Source: Terriglobia bacterium (GTDB lineage: Bacteria > Acidobacteriota > Terriglobia > Bryobacterales > Bryobacteraceae). From it: a stretch of DNA of 57,351 bases. Made by a program: the position numbers and the translations under genes. Position 1 is the first letter of the stretch. Every line of letters begins with the position of its first letter. Below the pieces are notes generated by a model. It ran no database searches. It saw nothing but the letters and a program-made list of their open reading frames with translations, and was not told the origin of the DNA. The DNA is taken from contig JAJPJN010000065.1 of assembly GCA_021324185.1 (NCBI GenBank), positions 1-57,351 of the forward strand. Reading direction: 5' to 3'. This document shows, piece after piece, positions 45,514 to 55,485 of the stretch.

Positions 45514-46092
45514 TTAACTCTTCAAAGGCCCGGCGGCCTGGTAGACATTGATCAGGATGCCTGAGGACAAAGCTTTCGTGCTGGCCAGCTCGAAGGAACG
45601 TGCCGGCGTTCCTTCCGAAAAGAAACGTTTCCCTTGGCCCAGCAGGACTGGATAGACGATCAGCAAGACCTCATCCGCTAGGCCGTGTTCGAGCAGCGTC
45701 GATGTCAGTGTGGAGCTGCCCGACAGGACTAGGTCTGGCCCGTCCTGCGACTTTACTTGACGGATGCACTCGACCATATCCGGTCCAAGCCCCTCGACCG
45801 GTCCCCATTCGAGACTTTCCGGACGGTGAGTAACGACATATTTTCTTGCCGCATTCAGGCGATCCGCCATCGGACTGCTCGGTGCCTTTGGCCAGAAGCC
45901 CGACCACATATCGTAGGTGCGGCGGCCCAGCAGCAGATCGAACCTCTCCCCGTAAGCAGCGAGAACTGCGTCTCTGCCGGCGGGCGTCCGATACGACACC
46001 GTCCAGTCGCTGTAAGGGAAACCGTTCTCATCGGCGGAATGCTGGATCACGCCGTCCAGCGAGATGTGTTCGCAAATTTTGAGTTTTCTCAT
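45514..46092 (-). CDS. RibD C-terminal / dihydrofolate reductase-fold protein
   Basis: The 192-residue protein has the DHFR-like fold of the RibD C-terminal family: ICEHISLDGVIQ at the start, FDLLLGRRTYDMWSGFWP for the nucleotide-binding helix, then YVVTHRPESLEW, LVLSGSSTLTSTLLEHGLAD and EVLLIVYPVLLGQGKRFF. It probably binds NADPH and reduces an unknown substrate; most stand-alone members are uncharacterised and some confer drug or stress tolerance. It lies 98 bp downstream of the ADOP-phosphatase gene on the same strand. Confidence 0.88.
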   Translation of the reverse strand: MRKLKICEHISLDGVIQHSADENGFPYSDWTVSYRTPAGRDAVLAAYGERFDLLLGRRTYDMWSGFWPKAPSSPMADRLNAARKYVVTHRPESLEWGPVEGLGPDMVECIRQVKSQDGPDLVLSGSSTLTSTLLEHGLADEVLLIVYPVLLGQGKRFFSEGTPARSFELASTKALSSGILINVYQAAGPLKS

Positions 46093-46108
46093 ATATAAGC
46101 GTCTGTCC

Positions 46109-46130
46109 GGCGGGGTTTCTCTGCCCCGCC
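46109..46130 (-). other. GC-rich hairpin between two same-strand genes
   Basis: GGCGGGG (46109-46115) pairs perfectly with CCCCGCC (46124-46130) around 8 bases. It is in the 98-bp gap before the RibD-like gene. There is no T run on either side, so it is not a standard terminator; it might be an attenuator or mRNA-stability element. Confidence 0.35.
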
Positions 46131-46190
46131 TTCAGTAGAACGACGAACGGCCAGGCCGGAATTCTACAAGGCGGCGGCAGGTTTTCCCCA

Positions 46191-49100
46191 TCATTTCACT
46201 TTCATCACCAGAAACGTAATGTCGTCATGCTGCGGCGCATCGCCGATCCATTTGCGAACTTCCTGCGAGATGCGCGCTGTCATCTCGGGAACGGGCAAAT
46301 GGGCCAAGTCCTGCACGAGATTCTTCAACCGCTCTTCCCCGAATTCTTCCTCGTTTGCGTTGAGCGCTTCTGTCACGCCATCCGTGAAAGCCACCAGCAC
46401 GTCGCCCGAGTGCAAATCCACGGTCGCTTCCTCATAACTTGCCGACGGAAACATGCCGATGATCATGCCGCCCGTCTTCAACTCTTCTACGGGCGCAATC
46501 AGGCCTTTGCCTGAAGCATGATCAAGCGAGCGCACCAGGTAAGGCGGATTGTGGCCGGCATTCACATAATGAAGCCGCCGGTTCTGTTCGTCTATCTGGG
46601 CATAGAAAAAGGTGGCATAGCTGCTCGCGCCGGTGGAGCCGTAGAGAAAACGATTCATTTTGGCCGTAAGCTCAGGCAGCGAAATGTTCCTTTCGCTTGC
46701 CAGGACGCGGAGTGAAGCATGCACCACCGCCATGATCAGCGCCGCAGCAATGCCCTTGCCCGCAACATCGACAAGGGCGATACCGAGGCGATGATCACCC
46801 ACGTTGAGGAAATCGTAGTAATCGCCTCCAACGCTGCGCACCGGAAGCGTGAATGCCCCGAGCGAAGCCGCGGTCGTCTCGGGAGATTCACGCGGCAAAA
46901 GCCGCTTTTGCACTTCGGCTGCGAGCGCCACGTCCCGGCGCAGCTTTTCCTGTTCCACAACCCGCGCGGTCAGGCGCGCATTTTCGATCATCAGAGCGAA
47001 TTGATCTGCGCACGCTGCTACTAACCGCTTATCGCTTGAGGTGAAACTTTCGCGATCTTTCGGCGGGCCAAATAACAACAGGCCAAGAATCTCGTTTTTC
47101 GTCCGTAATGCAACTGCCAGGCGTACACCGAGTTCTCTCAATGACTCAATTTCAGCCACGTGAGTGGCTTTTTGTTCCTTAGCCCAGCGCAAGGAAGAAT
47201 CGAGATCGCCGGCGGTGAAGGCCAGAGGAGCCCGATAAAACTTCAGCCTGTTTATCAGAAATCCATTCTCGGGAATCGAGAACGAAGGAATCTGCTGCTC
47301 GGGTGCAACGGCGACACATCTGTACTCTCCCGCCGAAACATCTTCCAGCAGTATCGCCGATTTTGCGTGAATCTCCGCCCGCAGGGTCTGCAGCGAAATA
47401 CGAAGCGCTTCGGCAAAGGAATCGGCGCGCCGGCTGGCATCGATGAACTCCGTCAACAGTACGGGTTCGACGCCGGGCGTGCGGTCTTCTTCGAGGGCTC
47501 GATACGCAAGCGATTCAGATCGCCGGCCGTCGTTGCGAATTGCCACCATAGGCGACAGCAGAGTCGCGCGCCACGCCGGGAAAAGCGATGCGAACATCGC
47601 CAGCCCGGCAACAACCGCTACCGGCCATGCATAGGGAAGCGCACCGATGTCATGCAAGTGGAAAAAACGGGCAACCAGCCAGGTAGCGAAGATCACCGCG
47701 AGGGCGCCCCATGCAATGCCCCATCCCGCCATCCTCAGCCCGTTGCCCAGGATCAGCCCCACCAGATCGGGGCCGGTCGCGCCGAGCGCCATGCGTGTCC
47801 CCATTTCCACCGTCCGCTGCCGCACCGAATACGAAGTGACGCCGTACACGCCGAGCGCGGCCATCAGCAAAGCGGCGCACGCAAAAAAGCCCACGACCGT
47901 CGAATCGATGCGCTGCAGTGTCAGCGAATCGCTCTCAACTTCCTTCATCGTGTGTACGTTGTAGATCGGCTGCGCGGGATCTGCATCCCGAACGGCGCGT
48001 CGAATGGCTGGAATCAGAGTGGATGCGGGCAAGTTCGAGCGCACCACGAACTGCATAGGGTCCATCACGGTGAGCGCGTTCAATATATAAAGTTCGGGAC
48101 GTGTTGCGGCGTCAAGGGCGTCGTCGCGCACGTTTCCTGCCACCCCTACTACCTGCACCCGATCACCATCTGGCGCGCCCAGGCGGGCAAAAGCTCCGAT
48201 TGGATCGCGGTCTGGCCAAAAGCGTTTCGCGGTCGCTTCGTCGATCACGATCGAAGCCGGGTTCTCGTTCGTATCGTGCCCGTTAAGAAAGCGGCCTTTC
48301 TCGAGCGGAATGCGCATCGTTTGAAAATATTCGGGACTGACGGGCACGAAAGCGACCGAACGGTCCACGTCTGAACTCAACGTTTGCCCCTGAGGAAACA
48401 GCGTGGTCTGAATGCAGCAACCTTCGAGCGGTAGCTGATTCGCGACCGCTACGCTGCTCACGCCGGGTATTCCTTCCAGAGCCTGCAGCAAACGATTTTC
48501 GTACGCGAAGCTTTCTTTGGCGTTCACGCTGCGGCGAATACTGAGTTTAAACGTGACCAGGTGGTTCGGATCAAACCCGGGCCAGACGCGATGCAATTGA
48601 TCCAGTTGCGAAAGCAACAACGCGCTGATGGACAGCAGTGTGAACGCCAGCGCAATTTCGGCCACGACCAGCGAATGCGAAAGCTTGCGGCTCCTCGCGC
48701 CGGCCGACGATCGCACGCCTTCGTTCAACACTTCATTCGGTTGCGTGCGGACCGCTTGCCAGAGCGGCGCGAGCGACGAAAGCAAGGCCGCAATACATCC
48801 CACTGCCACGGCAAACAGCGCGACAGGCCAGTTTGTTGAGACCTGGTCAGCGCGAGGAATGAAGTCGGCGGCGAGAGTAAGAATCAGTCTCACCAGCGCC
48901 ACGCTTGCCGCAATGCCTAGCACTGCCGCGCCAATCGCCACGAAAAGACTTTCGAAAAAGAATTGGAGTGCAAGCTGGCGCTGCGCTCCGCCGAGCGCGA
49001 CACGAACCGCAATTTCACGCGCCCGCCCTACCGATCTCGCCACCAGCAGCCCCGCCACATTCGCGCAGGTAATAAGCAGCAGCAGACCGGCTGCGCTGAA

Positions 49101-49934
49101 CAACAGCAGCAGAACCGGGCGAATCTGTCTGATTACGAATTCGCGAAGACTGTAAACTTCCGCGGTGTAAGAACGCTGGTGATCTCGCGGATCTTCTTTT
49201 GCAATTTGAGCGGCAACGCGTCTACAATCCGACCGGGCCTGAGCGACCGTGACTCCAGGTTTCAGCCTCGCGTATCCGGCGTAGGGAGAATAGCGGCGCC
49301 GAGTCTGTTCATCTCGAGGAATTTTCAGCGGAATCCAGACATCAGTGTGCACATTTTCGCTCGAGACGCCGGTTACCGGGAGCGCAAACCAGGGCGGCAT
49401 CACACCCAAAACCGTGTACGATTCTCCATCGAGCGTGATGGTTCGGCCGATAATTCCAGCACCCAGGCGATTCCAAAGACGGCTCGATATCACGGCAACA
49501 TTCGGGCCGTCGGAATCGCGAAACAAACGCCCGCGCACGGGATTCACACCCACGTTATCGATCAGCGACGACGTCACCGGGGTCCCTTGAATATGCTGCG
49601 GCTCGCCCGGCGATGTGAGATTAAAGTCGCTGAAGATCACGTACCAGCCGAATACGTCGAAGCTGTGGGTGCGGTCACGGTAATCCTCGAGATCAGCAAA
49701 CGAAAGCGAAGAAATGCGGGCCTGTTCGGTCCCGCTGATCAGCGTGCTGCCACCGAACACAGCGACCCAGCGATTGCCTTCCGTATACGGGAGCGGCTCG
49801 AGCAGCACTGCGTTCACGACGGTGAAAATCGCCGTCGCGCAGCCGATTCCGACAGCCAGCGCGATGACCGCTAAAGCCGCGAGTCCTTTCGCGTTTCTCC
49901 ACGAACGCCAGCTTTGCCAGATAACCGTGGACAT
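46191..49934 (-). CDS. ADOP orphan permease fused to GAF and SpoIIE-type PP2C phosphatase
   Basis: The 1247-residue protein combines two units. Residues 1 to about 815 are a full acidobacterial duplicated orphan permease. Membrane segment 1 lies at about 20-42, a MacB-type periplasmic domain at 45-265, three FtsX helices at 272-392, a second copy starts with the helix at 422-442, and the final FtsX block runs to about 805 (FSLFPAWRATLLSPMVAIRN-like end). The PadR-associated N-terminal domain often seen in ADOPs is missing. Residues about 822-998 are a GAF domain (EALRISLQTLRAEIHAKSAI, LGLLLFGPPKDRESFTSSDK). Residues 999-1247 are a PP2C/SpoIIE phosphatase with EVQKRLLPR, GGDYYDF (1037-1043), DVAGKG (1058-1063), DGVTEALN and HDDITFLVMKVK at the end, so the metal-binding aspartates are present. 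Topology puts GAF-PP2C in the cytosol. No MacB ATPase is nearby. It follows the D-aminoacylase gene by 45 bp and is probably co-transcribed. Confidence 0.93.
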   Translation of the reverse strand: MSTVIWQSWRSWRNAKGLAALAVIALAVGIGCATAIFTVVNAVLLEPLPYTEGNRWVAVFGGSTLISGTEQARISSLSFADLEDYRDRTHSFDVFGWYVIFSDFNLTSPGEPQHIQGTPVTSSLIDNVGVNPVRGRLFRDSDGPNVAVISSRLWNRLGAGIIGRTITLDGESYTVLGVMPPWFALPVTGVSSENVHTDVWIPLKIPRDEQTRRRYSPYAGYARLKPGVTVAQARSDCRRVAAQIAKEDPRDHQRSYTAEVYSLREFVIRQIRPVLLLLFSAAGLLLLITCANVAGLLVARSVGRAREIAVRVALGGAQRQLALQFFFESLFVAIGAAVLGIAASVALVRLILTLAADFIPRADQVSTNWPVALFAVAVGCIAALLSSLAPLWQAVRTQPNEVLNEGVRSSAGARSRKLSHSLVVAEIALAFTLLSISALLLSQLDQLHRVWPGFDPNHLVTFKLSIRRSVNAKESFAYENRLLQALEGIPGVSSVAVANQLPLEGCCIQTTLFPQGQTLSSDVDRSVAFVPVSPEYFQTMRIPLEKGRFLNGHDTNENPASIVIDEATAKRFWPDRDPIGAFARLGAPDGDRVQVVGVAGNVRDDALDAATRPELYILNALTVMDPMQFVVRSNLPASTLIPAIRRAVRDADPAQPIYNVHTMKEVESDSLTLQRIDSTVVGFFACAALLMAALGVYGVTSYSVRQRTVEMGTRMALGATGPDLVGLILGNGLRMAGWGIAWGALAVIFATWLVARFFHLHDIGALPYAWPVAVVAGLAMFASLFPAWRATLLSPMVAIRNDGRRSESLAYRALEEDRTPGVEPVLLTEFIDASRRADSFAEALRISLQTLRAEIHAKSAILLEDVSAGEYRCVAVAPEQQIPSFSIPENGFLINRLKFYRAPLAFTAGDLDSSLRWAKEQKATHVAEIESLRELGVRLAVALRTKNEILGLLLFGPPKDRESFTSSDKRLVAACADQFALMIENARLTARVVEQEKLRRDVALAAEVQKRLLPRESPETTAASLGAFTLPVRSVGGDYYDFLNVGDHRLGIALVDVAGKGIAAALIMAVVHASLRVLASERNISLPELTAKMNRFLYGSTGASSYATFFYAQIDEQNRRLHYVNAGHNPPYLVRSLDHASGKGLIAPVEELKTGGMIIGMFPSASYEEATVDLHSGDVLVAFTDGVTEALNANEEEFGEERLKNLVQDLAHLPVPEMTARISQEVRKWIGDAPQHDDITFLVMKVK

Positions 49935-49979
49935 CCGAGATGAATGATAGCCTGACCGGCTCTGGCGCGGCAGCTTGCC

Positions 49980-51536
49980 CTAATGCCGCAATACTCTGCC
50001 CGCCAGAATGTCTTGAATCTGTCCGTCCGATACCGCAAGCTGCCCGTTCACCAGCAAATATTTCACTCCGGTGGCGAGCACAGTAGGATCTGTGAAGGTC
50101 GCAAGATCGCGAATTGTGTTGGGATCGAAAACCACAATGTCGGCGAAATAGCCGGTCTTGAGCAGCCCCCGATCTTTCAACCCGAATGTCTGAGCGGTCA
50201 AAGACGTCATGGAGCGAATGGCAAACGGCAGCGTGATCACGTGCTCGTCGAATACGTATTTGCGCAGCTTGCGGGGGAAAGTGCCGTACTTTCTCGGGTG
50301 CCCGGTCGAGCCATCGGAGCACGTCATCACCCAGTCCTCGCGCATGAAGTTCTTTACGTCGTCTTCGCGCATATTGAACGACGCCACACCAGCGCCGCCG
50401 GCTTTGACGATCTCTAACGCTGCTTCCACCGGCGTTTCGGATCGTTCTTTTGCAATCTGGCCCAGCGTCTTGCCTATGATCTGTTTGTCGCGCGCGGAGA
50501 TAATGAGCAGCGATTCCGGCCCGCCGCGCCGGTCCAGGTTCCGCTCCATCTCCGAGATAAGCCGTGGCCGAACCTCCGGATCGGCTATGCGTTTCAGCAG
50601 TTCCGCATTGCCGCCTGCCTCTGCCCAGCGCGGCACAAGCGACGCCGTAACGCTCGAGCCGGAAGCAATGTACGGATACTGGCTGGCGGTGACCTTTACG
50701 CCTTCGGCGCGCGCCTTGCGCACCAAGGCAATAACGTCCGAACTCCGGCCCCACACATCCTTACCGAGCGCCTTGATGTGCGAGATGTGGACCGGAATAC
50801 CCGCTTCCCTGCCGATCTGGATCGTCTCCTTAACTGCGCCCAACAGTCCAATGTTGTAACTGCTCTCGTCGCGCATGTGCGTGTCGTACACGCCGCCGGC
50901 TGCCGCCGCCGTCTTCGCCAGCGCAATAATTTCCTGCGTGGTAGCGAAGCTGCCCGGCGCATAGTACAGGCCGGTTGACATACCGATTGCGCCTTGCTCC
51001 ATCCCGCGCTGCACCAGTTCCTGCATGCGCCGCAACTGTTCGGGCGTGGGGGCGGCGTCCGACATGCCCATCACCTCGCGCCGGATTGCTCCTTCGCCGA
51101 TATACAAAGCGGCGTTTGTCCCGATTCCCTGCTCTTTCCATTTCGCCAGCGTGGCGCCGGTCTGAACAGGGCCTTCCCCGTCGTTGCCGGTGATCACTGT
51201 CGTGACGCCCTGCATCAGGTAGGCGTCGTTGCGGCTGCGCCTCGTATCGGAAAGATCTTCCAGCGTATGGGTGTGCGGATCGATGAAGCCGGGGGCAACC
51301 ACTAGTCCGGTTGCATCGATGACGCGTTTGGCGCGCATCCGCGAGCCGCCGCCGAGGAACACGATGCGGTCTCCGGTCACGCCGACATCCACTTTCTGCT
51401 GCGCTGAACCCGACCCGTCGAATACCAGCCCATTTCGAATCAGTACGTCCAGATCCTGCGGCAGCGCGATTGCGGCGGCAGAAAATGCCAGCATTCCCAA
51501 CAGGGCGGCGCGCGTCCTCAATTCTTTTCTTGACAC
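49980..51536 (-). CDS. Exported N-acyl-D-amino-acid deacylase (D-aminoacylase)
   Basis: The 518-residue protein belongs to the D-aminoacylase group of amidohydrolases. PGFIDPHTHTLEDLSDTR supplies the first metal histidines, TTVITGNDGEG the usual G-N-(D/C)G loop, GMSTGLYYAPGSFA and PVHISHIKALGKDVWG the family blocks, and MTCSDGSTGHPRKYGTFPR the catalytic aspartate region. It has a signal peptide (RAALLGMLAFSAAAIALPQ), so it acts outside the cytosol on N-acyl-D-amino acids or related dipeptides, for example from peptidoglycan. The start is GTG 51536, 10 nt after GGAGG; GTG 51545 is the longest form but sits on the Shine-Dalgarno. It is divergent from the giant TonB receptor with 45 bp between starts. 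Confidence 0.9.
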   Translation of the reverse strand: MSRKELRTRAALLGMLAFSAAAIALPQDLDVLIRNGLVFDGSGSAQQKVDVGVTGDRIVFLGGGSRMRAKRVIDATGLVVAPGFIDPHTHTLEDLSDTRRSRNDAYLMQGVTTVITGNDGEGPVQTGATLAKWKEQGIGTNAALYIGEGAIRREVMGMSDAAPTPEQLRRMQELVQRGMEQGAIGMSTGLYYAPGSFATTQEIIALAKTAAAAGGVYDTHMRDESSYNIGLLGAVKETIQIGREAGIPVHISHIKALGKDVWGRSSDVIALVRKARAEGVKVTASQYPYIASGSSVTASLVPRWAEAGGNAELLKRIADPEVRPRLISEMERNLDRRGGPESLLIISARDKQIIGKTLGQIAKERSETPVEAALEIVKAGGAGVASFNMREDDVKNFMREDWVMTCSDGSTGHPRKYGTFPRKLRKYVFDEHVITLPFAIRSMTSLTAQTFGLKDRGLLKTGYFADIVVFDPNTIRDLATFTDPTVLATGVKYLLVNGQLAVSDGQIQDILAGRVLRH

Positions 51537-51581
51537 TGCCGTCACACCTCCATAACATTTCTAGAGACTGGAGAGGTTGCG

Positions 51582-54500
51582 TTGGGAAAGAAATCCGGAT
51601 TATTCGCGGCGATTTTACTGCTTCTGCTGAGCTCTGTGCGCATCTTGGCGCAGGTTAGCACTTCGTCCATAACGGGCCTGGTCACCGACAGCACCGGCGC
51701 GGTGGTTCCAGCCGCGGCCATTGAGGCCCGCGACGAGAGTACAGGAGTTACTTACCAAGGCTCGTCCAATACGGACGGTAACTACGTATTTGGTTCGCTG
51801 CCGCCAGGAACTTATTCGATCACGATCACGAAGCAAGGTTTCGAGCGCTTCGTTAGCGTCCATAACGTCCTGACGGTGGGTCAACCACTGGTGGTCAATG
51901 CGTCGCTGAAAGTGGGCTCAACCAATGAAACCGTGCAGGTGGAGAGCACGTACCAACGCGTCGAAACCACCAATGCGACCATCAGCGACGTCATCACGAC
52001 GGCGCAGGCGGTCAATTTACCCCTAAATGGCCGGAATCCGCTGGCGCTGCTGACGCTCGAGCCGGGCGTCGTGCAGCGTACGAATTCGAACACCGGATCG
52101 GGCACGCACGTCTTCGGTTCGCGCGATCGCTCGCACAATGTGACGATCGACGGCATTGACGCCAATGAATCCACAGTGCCGAATCCGCAATCGAACTTGC
52201 AACGCCTCCAGCCTGACGATGTTCAGGAGTTTCGAACCGTGACGCTCAATGCGACTGCCGAAGAGGGGCGTAACAGCGGCGCCAACGTCATGGTCGCCAC
52301 GAAAGCGGGCACCAACGAATTTCACGGTTCCGCGTTTTATTTCAACCGCAACACGGATTTCAATGCCAATGAATGGTTCAATAATGCTTCCGGTATTGCT
52401 CCGCCGCAATTGAAGCTACATCAATACGGCGTGGATATCGGCGGGCCGATCATCAAGAACAAGACGTTCTTTTTTTTCAGCTATCAGGGCAACCTCATCT
52501 TGTTGAGCCAGCCCATCTCGGCGGCCCTGGGCACCACTCCTTCGGTCTACACATCGCTCGCGCGCACAGGCATCTTCCGGTTTGTCCGCGGCACGGTCAG
52601 TGCGAACGGCAAGAGCTATACGCGAAATTCGACGGCGCTGGTGGATGCAAGCGGGAATCTGCTTCCCGGAATCGCTACCTGCAGTGCGGCCAACAAATTT
52701 GAGAACTGCGTAGACAGCTACAACATTTTTGCCAACGATCCGGCCCACGTGGGAGCGGATGCCGCCGTGCTGGGCCTGATTAACAGCGAGCCGTTGCCGA
52801 ACAATTTCTCCTCTTCGGGAGATGGCTTGAACACGGCCGGTTATGCCTGGAATCCGCCTTCCAAGTTCACTGGACCGCAGTACATGGGCCGCGTGGATCA
52901 CACCTTCGGGCCAAACGACAACATGTTCGTGCGTTGGCTGCAAAGCCGCTATGACACCAAGGAAGGCGATTTCACAAACTCGCGGCCGGAAGTCTTCCCC
53001 GGATTCCCGCCGCTCGGCGAAGTGGGCCGGCTTGGACGCAACCTGGCGGTAAGCTACCGCCATACGTTCTCGCCCAGTCTGGTGAACGAGCTAACGCTTG
53101 GGTTCAATCGATTTGCGTTCAACTTTACGTTTGGCGAGTCGAACCCGAATTTCGGCGATCCGACCAAGCTGCCGCCGTGGGGCGATCAATGCCTTTTCGG
53201 ATCATTTATTAACATCACCGCCCCGTATTGCATTTCGCCGCATACGGCGCGCGCCGTGACCACGCCGCAGTTGATTGACAATGTTTCCAAAGTTTGGGGC
53301 AATCACACGCTGCACGCAGGTATCAATTTCCGCTGGTATATCCATAACGATAGCCGCGGCTTTTTCGGCAGCAAGGCCGTTGTACCGTGGGTGCAATTCA
53401 ACGCCACCAACAGGCAGGGAAACTTCACCAACATTCCCGGCACCATCAACGGCGACGCTGCGACTTCCCCGTATTCGGGCGACATCAATACGTTGCAGCA
53501 GGCAATTGTCGAATTGTCCGGCATTCCGTATCTGATCCAGCAGGGCTATCTGGCCAATTTCAACAGCAATCAATACCAGGCGACACGATACGCCACCGTT
53601 TACACGCGCCTGCACCAGTACGACACCTACATCTCGGATGAGTGGAAGGTCAGGCCGAATGTCACCGTGAACGCCGGGATTCGCTGGGAGTACAATCCGC
53701 CTCCGTACGACGCCCAGCAAACGCTCGTCCCCAACCTGCCGATTGACGGTTCGCAAGGCCCGGTCACATTCGTCAAAGCCTCGGGCTGGTTTAAGAACGA
53801 CAACATCAAGGCCGTCGCACCGCGGTTAGGCATCGCCTGGTCGCCCGACCAGAAAACGTCCATCCGTACCGGTTACGGCATGTTTTTCGATACCCTTTCC
53901 AGTTTTCAGGTAACCGCGATGGCGGGCTTCATGCCCGGCTTCCTGCAGAACTGTACGTCTACGATCGACTCCGGCGGTAACATCAGCACGACGGTCGGCT
54001 GCATCACCCCCAGCGGAATGAATAATCGAATCTCGCAAGGATTCCCGCTCAGCATCGCCGCGCCTTTCATCACCCCTTCCGCTGCTTTATCTCCGCCGCC
54101 GCAGCCGTACAATCTGGCGCCCGCTACCGGGGCGTTCGATCCGAACATTCAGAACCCGACCGTACACGAATGGGACTTTACGATTGAACGCGAATTGCCG
54201 ATTCATATCCTCGGCGAAGTCGGCTATGTCGGAAAGCGTGGGACACATTTGTATCGCGCCTACGATCTCAACCAGATCTCTACAAACCAACCCGGCTTCC
54301 TGCAGTCCTTCAACATGGCGCGCTCGAATGTGTTGTCCGGGTGCAGGGCTGACGGAACAGGCTGTCCGAGCGGCGTCACCGGCCAGACACCAACGCTGCT
54401 GATGGCGCTTTCATCGGCATCATTTATTAACACGTCGACGTCCTTATCGGACTTACAACGCGGCAACATCGGCAACATGGCGGTTCGTCTGGATAGCCAG

Positions 54501-55481
54501 GCGACGTCGAGCTGGCTGGTTGCCAAAGGTTTTCCGGCCAATTATTTCCGGCCGAATCCACAGTTTTCGTCCATTTTTTATCAGGACGCAGGCGGCGATT
54601 CCTATTACCAGGGCCTGTTTGTCGCGCTGCATCGACGTTTCGAGCAAGGCCTGACGATGGGCTTGTCTTACACATTCAGTAAGTCGATCGATGATATGTC
54701 CGTCGATCCGACCGGCGCATCAACCGGCGGCGGGCTCAGCACGTCGAGTTTTTCGCGCACGCCGACCGACATCCACAACTTCCGTCTGGATCGCGCGCTT
54801 TCAGACTTCAATAACACGCATGTGCTGCTCATCAACATGCTGCTCGACCTGCCTTTCGGCAAGGGCAAGCATTTTCTGTCCAGTCCTCCGAAGTGGCTGG
54901 ACGAGATCGTAGGCGGCTGGTCGCTTACCGGCGTTTACACATATGAAAGCGGCGAGCCTTATACGATTAACGCCGGGATTCGGACTACTAACGGCGCCCA
55001 TAACAGCTCGGCACTGGTCATTGGGCCCATGGATCAAGGCCAGTTACAATTCGTGAACGGGATCAAAGGTCCGGTTATGTATGTGGCGAGCTCGCTGATT
55101 ACTAACCCGAGCGATCCTCATTACGATTGCGTGCAGGTGAACAACGGCGCTACTTACTTTTGTGTTCCGCCTCCTGGCCAATACGGCAGCGGCCGGAATC
55201 TGGCGCATGCTCCCAGCTTCTGGAACTTGGACGCCGGACTGCTCAAGAACTTCTCTATCGTGGAACGCGTCCGGCTGCAGTTCCGTGCCGAGGCTTTCAA
55301 TGCGCTCAATCACCCGAACTTCGCATCGCCGCTTGCCGCCAGCACCGGCAGCCCTACCATTACCAGCACGACGTTCGGACAAACGTGCTGCCAAACGGTA
55401 TCGCTGCCCAGTTCGGCCAACGTGATCTCAACGGGTGAGTCATATCGCGTCATACAGCTTGGATTAAAACTGAATTTCTAA
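51582..55481 (+). CDS. Giant TonB-dependent receptor with carboxypeptidase-regulatory domain
   Basis: The 1299-residue protein starts with TTG 51582; GAGAGG 5 nt upstream supports it. The signal peptide is GKKSGLFAAILLLLLSSVRILAQ. A carboxypeptidase-regulatory-like domain lies at about 25-110 (SITGLVTDSTGAVVPAAAIE, NTDGNYVFGSLPPGTYSITI). A plug-like part at about 115-230 includes LPLNGRNPLALLTLEPGVVQ, FGSRDRSHNVTIDGIDANES and MVATKAGTNEFHGSAFYFNR. A very long barrel ends in an aromatic residue (VIQLGLKLNF). This is the Oar-like receptor type expanded in acidobacteria; ligands are probably large, such as peptides or glycans. It is 4 nt upstream of the gamma-glutamyltransferase gene, which suggests uptake and breakdown of peptides by one operon. 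Confidence 0.92.
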   Translation: MGKKSGLFAAILLLLLSSVRILAQVSTSSITGLVTDSTGAVVPAAAIEARDESTGVTYQGSSNTDGNYVFGSLPPGTYSITITKQGFERFVSVHNVLTVGQPLVVNASLKVGSTNETVQVESTYQRVETTNATISDVITTAQAVNLPLNGRNPLALLTLEPGVVQRTNSNTGSGTHVFGSRDRSHNVTIDGIDANESTVPNPQSNLQRLQPDDVQEFRTVTLNATAEEGRNSGANVMVATKAGTNEFHGSAFYFNRNTDFNANEWFNNASGIAPPQLKLHQYGVDIGGPIIKNKTFFFFSYQGNLILLSQPISAALGTTPSVYTSLARTGIFRFVRGTVSANGKSYTRNSTALVDASGNLLPGIATCSAANKFENCVDSYNIFANDPAHVGADAAVLGLINSEPLPNNFSSSGDGLNTAGYAWNPPSKFTGPQYMGRVDHTFGPNDNMFVRWLQSRYDTKEGDFTNSRPEVFPGFPPLGEVGRLGRNLAVSYRHTFSPSLVNELTLGFNRFAFNFTFGESNPNFGDPTKLPPWGDQCLFGSFINITAPYCISPHTARAVTTPQLIDNVSKVWGNHTLHAGINFRWYIHNDSRGFFGSKAVVPWVQFNATNRQGNFTNIPGTINGDAATSPYSGDINTLQQAIVELSGIPYLIQQGYLANFNSNQYQATRYATVYTRLHQYDTYISDEWKVRPNVTVNAGIRWEYNPPPYDAQQTLVPNLPIDGSQGPVTFVKASGWFKNDNIKAVAPRLGIAWSPDQKTSIRTGYGMFFDTLSSFQVTAMAGFMPGFLQNCTSTIDSGGNISTTVGCITPSGMNNRISQGFPLSIAAPFITPSAALSPPPQPYNLAPATGAFDPNIQNPTVHEWDFTIERELPIHILGEVGYVGKRGTHLYRAYDLNQISTNQPGFLQSFNMARSNVLSGCRADGTGCPSGVTGQTPTLLMALSSASFINTSTSLSDLQRGNIGNMAVRLDSQATSSWLVAKGFPANYFRPNPQFSSIFYQDAGGDSYYQGLFVALHRRFEQGLTMGLSYTFSKSIDDMSVDPTGASTGGGLSTSSFSRTPTDIHNFRLDRALSDFNNTHVLLINMLLDLPFGKGKHFLSSPPKWLDEIVGGWSLTGVYTYESGEPYTINAGIRTTNGAHNSSALVIGPMDQGQLQFVNGIKGPVMYVASSLITNPSDPHYDCVQVNNGATYFCVPPPGQYGSGRNLAHAPSFWNLDAGLLKNFSIVERVRLQFRAEAFNALNHPNFASPLAASTGSPTITSTTFGQTCCQTVSLPSSANVISTGESYRVIQLGLKLNF

Positions 55482-55485
55482 TTTC

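Noticed and set aside
47160-48374. 404-codon open frame on the plus strand
   Set aside because: Antisense to the ADOP-phosphatase fusion; composition (Arg/His/Gln rich, no fold-like pattern) is typical of GC-rich shadow frames.
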